Assembly (NCBI RefSeq): GCF_003945595.2
Contig: NW_024104765.1
Span: 2,604,001 to 2,668,000 of the forward strand
DNA length: 64,000 nt
Direction: 5' to 3'
Origin: Pipra filicauda
Lineage: Eukaryota; Chordata; Aves; Passeriformes; Pipridae
A program made the translations under genes and the position numbers. Positions within the stretch are counted from its first letter, which is position 1; the number at the start of each line of letters is the position of its first letter. Under the pieces are notes generated by a model. It did not search any database and was not told where the DNA came from. It was given only the letters and a program-made list of their open reading frames with translations. Shown one piece after another: positions 13,191 through 23,637 of this stretch.

Positions 13191-14188
13191 GGTAGAGAAT
13201 AACAAGTGTAGAGTCAGAAGCCAATTTTTTTCAGAGAGGAATCTGTCCCTGTAGCAAAAATCTTTAAGATAATCTGTGAAACAAATAGTCTCTGTCTCTC
13301 TTCCTCTCTTGAAATCAGTTACTCACTTTGTTTTAGGTATATAGTGATTTTAACAAAATCCACCACAACTAGAGTGAGGTGTAGAGGAATTTTCTATAAG
13401 TTGGAAGCTTATTTTCATTATTATTTTGTTGGATCAGGATATGCAAGGAGATAGAATTGTACTCTGTATTCTTCTGGACATATTTTTTGAAATTCAATAG
13501 GAAACTCTTTTGTGATGCAGGCGTTTTAAGAACTTCTGCTTTGATGTCTATTCATAGAGAGCAAAGACTGCATGGGTGGCTTTTAAGTGTCTTATAACAT
13601 TAGAGGTCTAAAACTGTTGTGTAAGCCCACAATGATCAAGTTCCTTTCAAATCTGTTGGACAGAAATAGTCACTTACATGGAACAATCCCTCCTGTCTGA
13701 ACCAAAATGCCTAAAATATCTAGAACAGACCAGGTCAGTGTGTCCTGCAAAAGTGACCACATATTTATATGACTGTTGGGAATTCCAGGATAACCACCTT
13801 GTATTTAAAAGCAAGAACATCTTAAGATACCCTAAATTTTCTGCTGCTCTCCCTCTAAGTTTCATCCTCTGCCTCCTTTAACCATCTCCCCACCTTGTCT
13901 TCACCCAGGCAAATTACTCGAACCTGAAAGTATGGTTATACAAGATAAAATGAACAGAATGACACAAGATGAACAAACAAAAATATTCTCTGTATGAAAT
14001 CAATTCTAAGTTTTTTTCTCAGAGGAATGTTTTTACCATTCACAGTTGTAACATAATCATCTTTGTGGGGTGCTCACATGATCCACATATGGGGTGGCCT
14101 AGATAACCTCAGCTTCTATGGCAGGACAGTGATTGCATAGACTGTGATGTGCACAGAACTGGTGGGAGGGGATCTGCTCCAAATCTTC
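13191..14188. other. Unique sequence, no gene seen
   Basis: No named repeat. Overlapping frames on both strands at 13,674-13,881 have no family resemblance and look accidental. The last 130 bp before the CR1 copy are less AT-rich but unassigned. Confidence 0.5.
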
Positions 14189-14685
14189 CATAGAATCATA
14201 GGATCATAGAATCATAATATCATTTAAGTTGGAAAAGACCTCTCAGACCACTGAGTCCAACCATTAAAACTGCCAAGTGCACCACTAAACCATGTCCCTA
14301 AGCACCACGTCTACATGTCTTTTAAATACCTCCACAGACAGTGACTCCAGTACTTCCTTGGGCAGCCTATTCCTATGCTTGACAACCCTTTCAGTGAAGA
14401 ATTTTTCCTAATATCCAACCTAAACCTCCAATGGTGCAACTTGAGGACATGTCCTCTTGTCCTCTCACTTGTTACTTGAGAGAAGAGGCTAACCTTCATC
14501 TGGCTACAACCCCCTTTCAAGTAGTTGTAGAGAGTGATGAGGTCTCCCCAAGCCTTCTTTTCTCCAGGTTAAAGAACCCCAGCTCCCCCAGCTGGTCCTC
14601 ATAAGACTTATGCTCCAGATGCTTCACCAACTTCATTGTCCCTCTTTGGACATGCTCCAGTGCCTTGATGTCCTTTTGTAACCAT
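14189..14685 (-). mobile_element. CR1 LINE copy, about 500 bp, with 3' octamer repeats
   Basis: The left end has four variants of the CR1 tail octamer in a row (TAGAATCA, TAGGATCA, TAGAATCA, TAATATCA, 14,191-14,222). Next come 'ttggaaaagacctctcagacc', 'accatgtccctaagcacc', 'gtgactccagtacttcc', 'gggcagcctattcc', 'ctaatatccaacctaaacc', 'tctccaggttaaagaacccc' and 'ggacatgctccagtgccttg'. This is the CR1 3' UTR and ORF2 end in reverse. It is 5'-truncated at about 14,685. It is one of the least diverged CR1 copies in the window, so it is probably the youngest CR1 insertion here. A 69-codon antisense frame within it is a by-product. Confidence 0.95.
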
Positions 14686-14825
14686 GTTACAAAGGAAAGC
14701 CACCACCAGCCTAGTTATCGAGGGCATTAACCAGGAGAAGAGAAATTCCGTTGATAGAGTAAAAGAAATAGAAATACAGATGGAGACAGCCCAAAAAATG
14801 GCATAAAGGCTACATGAAGAGTTGC

Positions 14826-15090
14826 CAGGTGGGGGAGGCTCTGTAGGGGACCCTACAGCAGTGCCACCCAGCCAGTCCCTGCTGCAGTGTCCCCGTCAAG
14901 GCTGCCACCCCTTGGGCACATCCCTGGAGGTGCCAACAGCAGCCTATGGCTGACAGGGAGGGCACACACGTGGGGACCCATTCGGGGGGGGGGAGGGAGG
15001 GTGGCAGTGTGTGCCACCTGCCAGTGCAGCGGGAGGTTACCTGGGATCTGAGGGGTGCTGGGAAAGGGGTGAGGGAGTGTGCTTCTGAGG
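14826..15090. other. GC-rich patch with G10 run
   Basis: About 260 bp clearly richer in G and C than its surroundings, starting some 140 bp beyond the truncated end of a CR1 copy. It contains G10 (14,984-14,993), A, GGG, A, GGG, a strong candidate G-quadruplex on the plus strand. The reverse strand is open for 80 codons and proline-rich, which I take as a composition effect. I do not recognise the sequence. A decayed minisatellite or part of an unlisted repeat is possible. Confidence 0.6.
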
Positions 15091-15921
15091 ATCACTCACA
15101 GAGGCTGGGAGATACATAGCTGTTTATTAATGCTGTGTAAGTATCTCTTATCATGATTTATCCACTGTATTACTGATATTGATCCTGAATGAATAGTTCA
15201 CTGTGGGTTAATTACATGTCATTAATAAATTAATAAAATGCTTCAATTCTGGTTCTAATTCTGGCCTAAGCTGTGTGAACTCACTAGTTTTTTCCTGGTG
15301 TCTGCCTTTCCTGGGAAAGGATGCTTAGCAACCAGCTATGATTAGCAGTGGATTACTTGTACACAGTGCAAATAATAAAGGCAAACACTGTTTGGCAGGA
15401 ATGGAGAGAACTTTAGAATGTTTCAAATTTTATATTGGAGTAACTAGAAGCATCACAAAGTAGCCTGAAAGACTTGTGGTAACCAAAGGATTTACTTCCA
15501 CTTTTCTCTCACCACTATTTGCAAGACTATTGGACCTTTTTTTTTTTTTTAATATAGATCATTACTCCCCAACATTGATATCAACACACACTATCAATAA
15601 GAGTAGAACTACACTTTTGTCTTAGACATGTATACCGGTGAATTTTCTGTTGTATTTCTGGCATTTTTTCATTTCCGGTTTTTAAGATAATTTGTCTCAG
15701 GAGAAGACTTCTACATGATCTTGTTATTCATATTGTTCATTCCATTAAGAATCTGGGGTGGGGGAAGGGGGAAGGGAAGCACACAATATTTTCCTTCTTT
15801 CCAGAATGAAAAACAGACCTGTTCAAAGATTTGACTGGTAGTTGAAGAAGAAACATACTTTACCACACTCCAAAGGAAAAAATACAATGCTTAATTTGTT
15901 GTAATGATAATTACTTTTATT

Positions 15922-15970
15922 CAAAACAAAACCCCAAAAAACCAAAAACCCAAAAACCAAACCAAAAAAA
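15922..15970. repeat. A/C-rich low-complexity tract
   Basis: Built from AACCCC, AAAAACC and AACCAAA-like units. On the reverse strand it reads as T/G-rich (GGTTT, GGGTTTTT), like the tracts at 20.3, 34.6, 37.2 and 53.8 kb. Confidence 0.8.
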
Positions 15971-17155
15971 TGAAAACAAGCAGAACAACTGATGTTTTGC
16001 TAAGCTCTGTTTTCTGCAGAAGTATAAGTAAATAGTTAAAGGCAGAATTAAGTCCCTAACACATTTCGAATTCTAGCTGTGATATATATCAGCCATCTAT
16101 GTAGAGTTTATTTGTATGTGCATAATCTGCATACAGATATGTATATACACACTCAGAGGTATACACACAGACACCCTGGAAATGAAGGCAGGGGAGAAAG
16201 ACTGCTTATTTCAGAGGAAGCATCTTTAACAAATAAATGAATAAATAAATACTCCTCAATATTTGTGGAAGTAAAAATGGAAATTTTCTGTATGTGCAAC
16301 ACTCCCCTTACCTCATATTTTTCCTAGACCAGTTGGAGGTGTTGGTTAGGGGATGTTGTAGATCATATGAACTGAACCTTTCCAAAAAACATAATGAAGT
16401 CATATTCTAGGGACCTGCTGCACACTAATGCATTCTTTGTTCAAGAATGGGCATCATAATCTATCTAAATAATTAGTCTATGTAACATTGCAGTAAAAAA
16501 CTTAAAACAAAAAAAGCAGCTCCATGACCCCTCCCCAGTATAAGCAGACTCTTCAGTTTTGTCACTGCCATGTGCTCTACATTCATGAATCAGGACCCTG
16601 AAGTATAAGAATAGATTAAAGGTCTTGCTTATATTATGCTTTTCTATAAATTGCCATCCATTAATAACAGTAAAAAAGGTTTAAGGGGTTTTATTTGCCT
16701 CCTAGTTTTCAAACAAATGACCCTAACATTTCTATACCAAAAATTGTCATGCAATTATTTAATGTTAAGTTACAAACTTTAGTGCTGGAACACTTTTTCA
16801 GGCTTTTCTTTCAAAAATATAACTTACAAATAATACTAGCATGAAAACTGAAGTTCTTGGAACAATTTTTGAACTGGACTAAAAGAGCACATATGATTTT
16901 TTTGGGAAAGTATGTGGCTCATGCTTTTAATGTTCCAGAAACACACAAACAAAACTCAGAAGAAAAGGGACTATCTGACTACTTGTTGGATCCTGGGCCT
17001 GGGACAATACAGGCTATCACCAGGATTTATCAATTTAGAACCATGTAAATGAGGCCACTTAATTTTTGATCAACATGAACTCGATCTTTATAACAATGTT
17101 TGCTGCACATAAAATATGTTTGTGGGTGCATCTATATGGAACACATACCATAAAC

Positions 17156-17177
17156 CAGATGACAAATATGTCATCTG
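17156..17177. repeat. Perfect 9-bp inverted repeat, 4-nt loop
   Basis: CAGATGACA and TGTCATCTG flank AATA. It lies just upstream of a GATA repeat. A stem of this size is expected by chance in a window this long. Confidence 0.5.
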
Positions 17178-17198
17178 TATGTGACAGGTTGCATTCAT

Positions 17199-17221
17199 AT
17201 AGATAGATAGATAGATAGATG
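17199..17221. repeat. (GATA)n microsatellite
   Basis: About five uninterrupted GATA units followed by imperfect GTATATC-type sequence. It is short, but long enough to be length-polymorphic. Confidence 0.85.
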
Positions 17222-17455
17222 TATATCTGTATAGAGTATGCAGTACTTGTGTATGTGCACTCATGCAACTGGTTATAAATCCCAACCTCTTGGTGGGATG
17301 AGGGTTACTAATTTATAAACTCATCTAACATGTGCCATACTTACCAAGCTGAGAACTTCTGGGACTTAATAAATTGATTATCATACAGAACAATCCAACT
17401 TTCTAAGACAACTTCTTTGCTACTTAGAGCATACAGAAATAGCTTTTCAGTTGGG

Positions 17456-17813
17456 ACAGCGGGATGAAGAGCACTTAGAGCAAATTTTCGGTTGGCACCA
17501 AGCTGAGAGGCACAGTTGACAGGCTTGAGGGATGGGATACTATTTAGAGGGACCTGGACAAGCTCAAGAAATGATCCCATGGGAACTTCATGAGGTTCAA
17601 CAAGGCCAAGTACAGGGTCCTGCACTTGAGTCAGGGCAATGCCTGGTATCAGTACAGGCTGGGGGATAAAGGGATTGAGAACAGCCCTAATAAGAAAGAC
17701 TTGGGAGCATTGGTAGATAAGAGACTAGATATGAGTCAGTAATGTGCACTTGCAGCCCAGAAATCCAATTTTATTCTGGGTGCATCAAAAGCAACATGGA
17801 AGGCAGGTAGGCA
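17456..17813 (+). mobile_element. CR1 LINE fragment, ORF2 C-terminal region
   Basis: The plus strand matches the CR1 segment just after the catalytic part of the reverse transcriptase: 'agcaaattttcggttggcaccaagctg', 'agagggacctggacaagctc', 'gaggttcaacaaggccaagta', 'gggtcctgcacttgagtcag', 'agtacaggctgggggat', 'gacttgggagcattggtaga', 'atgagtcagtaatgtgcac' and 'attttattctgggtgcatc'. Frames are interrupted, so there is no functional protein. Similarity stops abruptly at about 17,813, where LTR-like sequence begins. No continuation is visible on the far side of the LTRs, so the CR1 was truncated before or during that insertion. A 94-codon antisense frame here is a by-product. Confidence 0.9.
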
Positions 17814-17829
17814 CTAACTCCAGGCCTAG

Positions 17830-18680
17830 CAGAGGCAAGATCTGGTTAGCATATCCTGCATGTGAGAGACTGGAGTGTGAGTGAATAATAGGGAGAACAC
17901 TCAGGGTGCAAACTGACAAGATGCAAATAAACCACCCAGGTGCAGAGTGTGTGCTCACCCATTGCTGGAGGCTACAGCTGAGTGCTGAACAAGATACGGG
18001 AAGAAGTTGATGGGAGGCAGATCCTTTGAGATGGGATAGTGCTTTTCATCATGCCGATGTCCTCCCTTACATGATGGCTAAGCTGTGAAAACTCCCCTTG
18101 GGGGACACACCAGGATATTCACACATAGGCCTGAAGGTATTCATCCCTGCTGATGGGCCATAATGGACTCATGTACGCTGATATAAATGGCAGCTGTAAG
18201 ACTTAGATTACCAAAGATTCCCAAAGTATCCCCCCACTTACAATATTATGTCATCCAGTGCAAAACCCTGTCCCAGGGGAGGTACTTGGGCGTTCCCACC
18301 TGAATCTGAGCATATGTAACCCATGGAACTTTGTGTTTCATGGTCTTCCCCAACTCCTGATGGATCCAAAGTGCAACCATCACTTTGACACAACTGCGAC
18401 CATCACTTTGACTAACAGACATCAAAATTGCAACAATCAAGTCTCATCATGGGATCCAAGGGTGGTGACTATGAACCTTTCTCTCTCCTTTTCCTTTCTT
18501 TTGCTCTCTTTCTTCTCCTGATGTCTTAAAGTTTGATAAGTTAAGTTTATGAAGTGCCTTATTTGGATGTTGTTTTAAAATTTACCAAGTACCTTATTCT
18601 ACCTTAATATTCTAAAATTTGCAACTAAAAGTTTGGTATTTGGAATTTTATTTCTCCCATGCACTGCCCAGAGTAATCAA
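17830..18680 (+). mobile_element. Endogenous retrovirus LTR (first of two adjoining)
   Basis: Boundaries are approximate. The order of blocks fits a bird ERV LTR on the plus strand: a TATA-like TGATATAAATGG at about 18,178, then 'ccaaagattcccaaagtatcccccc', a 'ggatccaagggtggtgac' block, a pyrimidine-rich stretch (18,478-18,520), 'gtcttaaagtttgataagttaag', and a tail with a decayed polyadenylation signal near 18,622 ('gcaactaaaag'). A 14-bp direct repeat (ACCATCACTTTGAC, 18,376 and 18,399) sits in the middle. Neither clean TG...CA ends nor a target duplication could be fixed. Its 3' tail differs from that of the neighbouring LTR, so the two belong to different families or deeply diverged subfamilies. 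No viral gene is present. Confidence 0.65.
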
Positions 18681-18689
18681 ACAACATTC

Positions 18690-19562
18690 CCCTGGACCTG
18701 GGGAGTAGAATGGGGTATCAAGAAAAAAGTTCCCACCGTGGCGAACTGCATAAAGAAACAACTGCTTATACGCCTACCATCACTCAAACAAAGATCACCC
18801 TAAGTTATGAGACAGATGCCATTTGCAATCACCAAGTCCCACTGAAAAGCCTCCTTGAATACCTGGAACTTGGACTGTAAGATAATCTACCACAGTGGGA
18901 ACTTGAGATAAGATAAAGCCGGTACCATTGTCCAGATGTTATCTCAGACCTAGAGGAAGGTAAACAAAGCTAGGGGATATGAATGTGTCTCTGATCCTGG
19001 ATACAAAGAATGTCAAATTTATGGGCCACAAGGAAAGCCAACTCATCAAGTGGCCAACTCTGCAGCTGTGCCTAAATTTACCCAGCTCCAGCTGGGTGAA
19101 AAGTAATTTCAGCAGGGGGAGATCACGGCCACTGACTCATGGCCCCCCAACCCAAGAAATCCATCAACTCAAAAGAAGAGAAAGACTGAACATGTGGACT
19201 AATTAGCATTAGAAGTGACGGAATAATTTAACCAATAGAATAAGAGAACTGTGTAGCCAATGAGCATTAATTCCTTTGTTTTCTAAGATGCATAGTGAAA
19301 AGTTTTGAATAACCTCAGGATTCCCAAAAACAAGAAGCCCAGGGTGAAGAAGGACCAACAGGACACCACTGGATCTGTGGGTGGTGACAATCTTATGCTT
19401 AATATCTCTCCCTCTGTCTCTCTCTCTCCCCTCTTTTCTATTTCTTTCTGTCTCTCTACCTCTCATTAATTGTAAAATAAAATCCATATTATTGACTTTG
19501 GCATGTGGTCTCGTTTGCACCTTAATTTGGACAGAGTCATCTCTCAATAATTGGATCTTAAC
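18690..19562 (+). mobile_element. Endogenous retrovirus LTR (second of two adjoining)
   Basis: The 3' half is clear and the 5' end uncertain. It has two CCAAT boxes (19,232-19,236 and 19,257-19,261), a 'gatgcatagtgaaaag' segment where a TATA-type core would lie, a 'ggatctgtgggtggtgac' block, a CT-rich tract (about 19,405-19,465), and a perfect polyadenylation signal AATAAA at 19,476-19,481. The tail 'tctcgtttgcaccttaatttgg ... ggatcttaaca' is of a kind I know from bird ERV LTRs and ends in the canonical CA at about 19,562. The sequence 5' of about 19,150 could be LTR or retained internal sequence. No gag, pol or env similarity is visible. Frames of 134 and 101 codons across it are antisense or CT-rich by-products. 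Confidence 0.7.
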
Positions 19563-21576
19563 AAGAGCAAAATACATAATCAGGGAAAAAAGAAAACAAG
19601 GGTTTAGAAACATTCACATTATTCTCCAGAAAATATGTTTTCACCTTGTGGTAAGAGAAAGGAATCAAAAAAAATGTCCAGTATAAGTGGGATGCAAGTC
19701 CTCACCTAAAGGTAACCTCCAGAATCTCTTGCAAAAATCTAGAAAAGTAATCCATGGAGCTCTGGAATGATTATTAGTATTACTTCAGTGATGTATTAAA
19801 CCCTCTAAGTGTTTCAGTTAGCCCTTGCTAACACAGTTTATTTCCCCCAAGTTTATCTTAGAGGGACAGATATAAAAATATGTTATCTACCGAGTCACTC
19901 TGAAATATTTAAAAGATATGTACAAGTCCTACTGAGTAAGGCTATATAGAAATAATACAATGTATAAAAAATATATAAATTAAGCTTGTAATCACCCAAC
20001 ATCCTTTGACACTACATTCTTTGAATAATAATGTGCTCTTCAAATCAATGCTTTCTTTGTTTGTTCTGAGCACATGAAATGACAGCTTTCATGAAGGCCT
20101 AGCTACAAGCAGACAGAGGCTATTCAAATATCTTTAGAACCAAATTTTCATAGGTACTGTAGTAAACATAATTAAAAAAATAAAACTAATTTAGTAGCAT
20201 AACCTTGAAGAAATAATGGCAAGTAACAAAATTTCTGTTTAATTATTGACATTTGGTTTGTTTACTGTAATTGATCTCTTTTCTCAGTACAGGTGGTTTT
20301 TGGTTGGTTGGCTGGTTTTACGGAAAGGGTTTTTTTTCCTCCAAAATGTGATGTTCTACAATATCTCTTTCTTTGAACTCCTCACTTCATCAGCAGGTTT
20401 CCCTGTTCCATTAAATACTTTAGACAACTCAGATCAAACTTTACATTAAAGGTGACCTTATCAACATAACCCTGCTTTCACTTATTTAGTTATAATCAAA
20501 ACCTGTTCTGACACATGAAAGATGTTCTCATTATGCAAAAAATATCTGGACTGGCATAATAATTTGAAAGACATCCAACTGCTTTACCTCATCACCAGCA
20601 CTGAACTATCTCATCTCACTATCTTAGTGCTTGATTCTGTCTTTTCCAAGGTTCAGTGGAAATATCTCCAATGAATTTTAGTCTTTCTGGTTTTATCAGT
20701 CTCTACATCATCCTATTGATCAATCTGTAGCACTGAAGTCAACAGGTAGTTGCAGTATGTATGATTTTCTCCTAAAAAGAATAAATAAACCCACAAAAGT
20801 AAAGATGAAGAGGCCAACACTTTTTGAGAACAAAGAGGATTTTTTAAATTCAGACTTTTCATTTTACAGCTCAAGTTAAATTTCAGGTGCTGATGGTCCA
20901 CAGCCATTGTCTGGATAGGTTGGTTGAAGTTTTCTGAGTGAGATTTTACTTATTTTCAAATGACAAATTCTTTAGCTCAGTATTTCAAATTTAAAGATGT
21001 TCATACATCTATTTACAAGGGCATGATTGTGATACATTATTCTCACCTTTATAAATAAACAGTCTTTTCCAGAAGGCAAGTCAATAGACCCTTTTAATAT
21101 CTTTGGTTATGCTTCAATTCTCTAAACAATTCACAGATAACTGGGGGAAAATATTCAAAGACATTTAGGTATCTAATTTCTACTGAGTATCAAGTCTAAA
21201 TGTGTATTGCCAGTAGATCAGTGATGCTACACTATGTCCAGTGAGATAAAATTTGTGTTGTCTGATTACAAGATCAAGCTTTTTAAAGGATTAGAATTGA
21301 CTTCTCTCTCATTTTGAGATCAAATGTTGCAAATTTGCATCCAGAGTGTATTTCTTGTTTCACAACTCAGTTATAATGTTTAATATTTTAACATATAATT
21401 CAACATAAAGGAAAGGGAAAAAAAAATAAATCAATGACAATAAGCAGCAGCCAGAACTTATATACTCAAAACTAATGCCCTGAAGACTTTAAGATGTTGT
21501 CCTGCAAGACCAGGTAGCAATAGGTAAAACCAGCAATAATATACCTCTCTCAAAACTTTGTCTGAAGTTGAAGAAT
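19563..21576. other. Unique sequence, no gene seen
   Basis: AT-rich, with a T/G-rich tract at 20,291-20,340 and otherwise no nameable repeat. Frames of about 64-67 codons at 20,246-20,449 and 20,713-20,907 show no family signature. Confidence 0.55.
20291..20340. repeat. T/G-rich low-complexity tract
   Basis: Units of GGTTTT and GGTTGGTTGG run into an 8-base T-run. It is similar in composition to four other tracts in the window. Confidence 0.7.
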
Positions 21577-21640
21577 TAAGGAATTACAGAATTTTTAGGA
21601 TTGGAAGGGACCTCTGGAGATCATGATGATCTTGTTAAAA
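21577..21640 (-). mobile_element. CR1 LINE scrap, extreme 3' end
   Basis: 'attacagaatttttaggattgg' followed by 'aagggacctctggagatcatg' matches the first 60 or so bases of the reverse-complemented CR1 3' end. Similarity fades after about 21,640, so this is a severely truncated copy. The octamer repeats are no longer distinct. Confidence 0.7.
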
Positions 21641-22600
21641 CAAGACACATAGCATTAGCAGGAACAAGTATGTCTCTTTTGTCACTGTCCATTCATCATG
21701 TTTAGGACCTCACAAATAAGTTTTTCATATACCAGTTTCCTCTTTCTGTGAGTTGGGAAGATGAAACCTCACAGAAACTATGATTAGAAAGAGCAAAGGC
21801 AGTCTTCTGAAATTTCACAGAATCTGGAGGTTTTATAATCTGTAAAGAGATATGGAAATTAACAGACTTTCCTGTATGCTGGTATAATTAATTCAAAAGT
21901 TGCTGTGAAACACAGTATTTCTGTTAACAAGAGGCAAAATGAAATAATCAGCAATGTATTCATTCTCATAGGACATGAGAAATTTTAACATCTAACACCA
22001 CTATATTACATGTAAAATTGTTAAACATTATAATAGAAATATGGGATCTGTGTAACTACAAACTCTGAATTTAAATATGCACAATTTTCTTCCAGTCTAG
22101 CTTTGAAATTACTGTTTCTCTTGTTGCATTTTTTTTTTATATTCTAACCCTCTCAAAGCCCTGAAACTCTCAGAATTTTTGACATATTGGAATAATTTCT
22201 TTGATTTCCAATAAAGACAAACAAACAGTTATAGAATTGTACCTATTAATTTACCGATAAATTTAATGATATATGACCTTGCACTTCCCAGTGCTTATGT
22301 AACGTGGGATGTAACTTCAGGTAGTTTCGCAGTGATTCTCTAAGATCCCCTACAAATGTGTTTCTATGTTCTCTATAACACAAAAATAAATAGAAAAACG
22401 TTCCCACTCCAATGAGCTAATGCTTTTTGGAGTAAATTATCTTTATAAGCTCAAAAGATGGAGTAAGAAACAAGATTCCATCTAATATATTTTTAAAACT
22501 ATTTCTAGGAAATTACCAAGCATGTTCTTGCTGCCTCTTTTTTTTTTTCCTTCTACTTTCTATTAATTAAGTTCTTTCAAATATGGTTCTATGTGCATAT
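21641..22600. other. Unique sequence, no gene seen
   Basis: AT-rich DNA leading up to the solo LTR. There are T-runs near 22,130 and 22,540. No gene or RNA recognised. Confidence 0.55.
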
Positions 22601-23637
22601 ACCTATGTAGTGGGTTGAACCTGCCTAGATGACAGGTACCCACCAAAGCTGCTATATCACTCCCTTCTACAACTGGAGAGAGGAGAGAAAATATAACGAA
22701 GGATTCACGAGTTGAGATAAGGACCGAGAGAGCAATAACTCATTGATTACTGTCACATGCAAACCAGACTCACAGCGTGGATATTAATTAAATTTATTAC
22801 TAACAGAATCATAGCAAGATAATGAACAGTAAAATAAATCTTAAAAACACCTTCCCTCCACCCCTCCCTCCTTCCCAGTGGCACAGGAAAATGGGGAATA
22901 GGGGTTACAGTCTGTTCATCACAGCTTGTTTCTGCTGCTACTCAGAGAGAGGAGTTGTTCCCCCTCTCCACCATGTGCCCCCTCCCATGGCCAGCAGTTC
23001 TCCATGAACTGCTGCAACATGGGTCACTTTTCCATGGGGTGTAGTCCTTCAGGCACAGGCTACTGCAGCGTGGGTCCCATGGGGCCATAAGTCCTACCAG
23101 GAAAAACCTGTTCCAGCATGGGCTCCTCTCTCCATGTGTCAGCAGGTCCCTGTCAGGACTCTGCTCTAACACAGGCCTCACATGGGGTCACAGCACCCTT
23201 TGGGCATCCACCTACTCTGGCATGGCTCTCCTCCAGTGGCTACAGATGGATCTCTGTGGACCTCCACAGACGGCGGGGGCACAGCTGCTTCACCATGGTC
23301 TTCATAGTGCTGCAGGGGAACCTCACCTGGACCACCTTCCCCCTCCTCTTCTCCACTGACCTTGGTATTTGCAGATTGTTTGCATGCTCTCATTCAGCTC
23401 TTCTCTGGCTGCAATTTTCGTTTGTGCAATAATTTTTCTTCCTTCTTAAATATGTTGTCACAGAGGCATTGCTATCATTCCTCATTGACTTGGCCTTTGC
23501 CAGCAGTGGGTCCATCCTGGAGCTGGCTGGCATTGGCTCTGCAGGACATGGGAGAAGCTTCTGGCAGCTTCTAGCAGAAGTCTCCCATGTAGCCCCCCTG
23601 CTACCAAAACATGGCCACACAAACCCAGTACAAACTA
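22601..23637 (-). mobile_element. Solo LTR of an endogenous retrovirus, complete, with target duplication
   Basis: The LTR proper spans 22,606-23,632 (1,027 bp). It begins TGTAGTGGG and ends CCCAGTACA, near-perfect terminal inverted repeats with the retroviral TG...CA ends. The flanks ACCTA (22,601-22,605) and AACTA (23,633-23,637) look like a 5-bp target duplication with one change. The interior has many degenerate copies of a 'gctccagcgtggg ... cacggggt' unit, giving the GC-rich, partly tandem middle I know from a common bird LTR family. An AATAAA on the minus strand near 22,795, about 190 bp from the TGTAGTGGG end, favours minus-strand orientation. No internal viral sequence lies on either side, so this is the product of recombination between two LTRs. 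Several 60-100-codon frames inside are repeat by-products. Confidence 0.88.

Larger units (their letters stand above)
15091..17455. other. Unique sequence with simple repeats, no gene seen
   Basis: AT-rich with a 14-base T-run at about 15,537-15,550, an A/C-rich tract at 15,922-15,970, a short (AAAT)n run near 16,232 and a GATA repeat near 17,200. No gene or nameable interspersed repeat. The short frame at 16,857-17,048 has no family signature. Confidence 0.55.

Noticed and set aside
14853..15095. Proline-rich 80-codon minus-strand frame
   Set aside because: Explained by the GC-rich patch and G-run; no start context or family signal.
19209..19686. Frames of 134 (minus) and 101 (plus) codons
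   Set aside because: They run across the CT-rich part of an LTR; Arg/Glu-rich or Leu/Ser-rich runs reflect the simple sequence.
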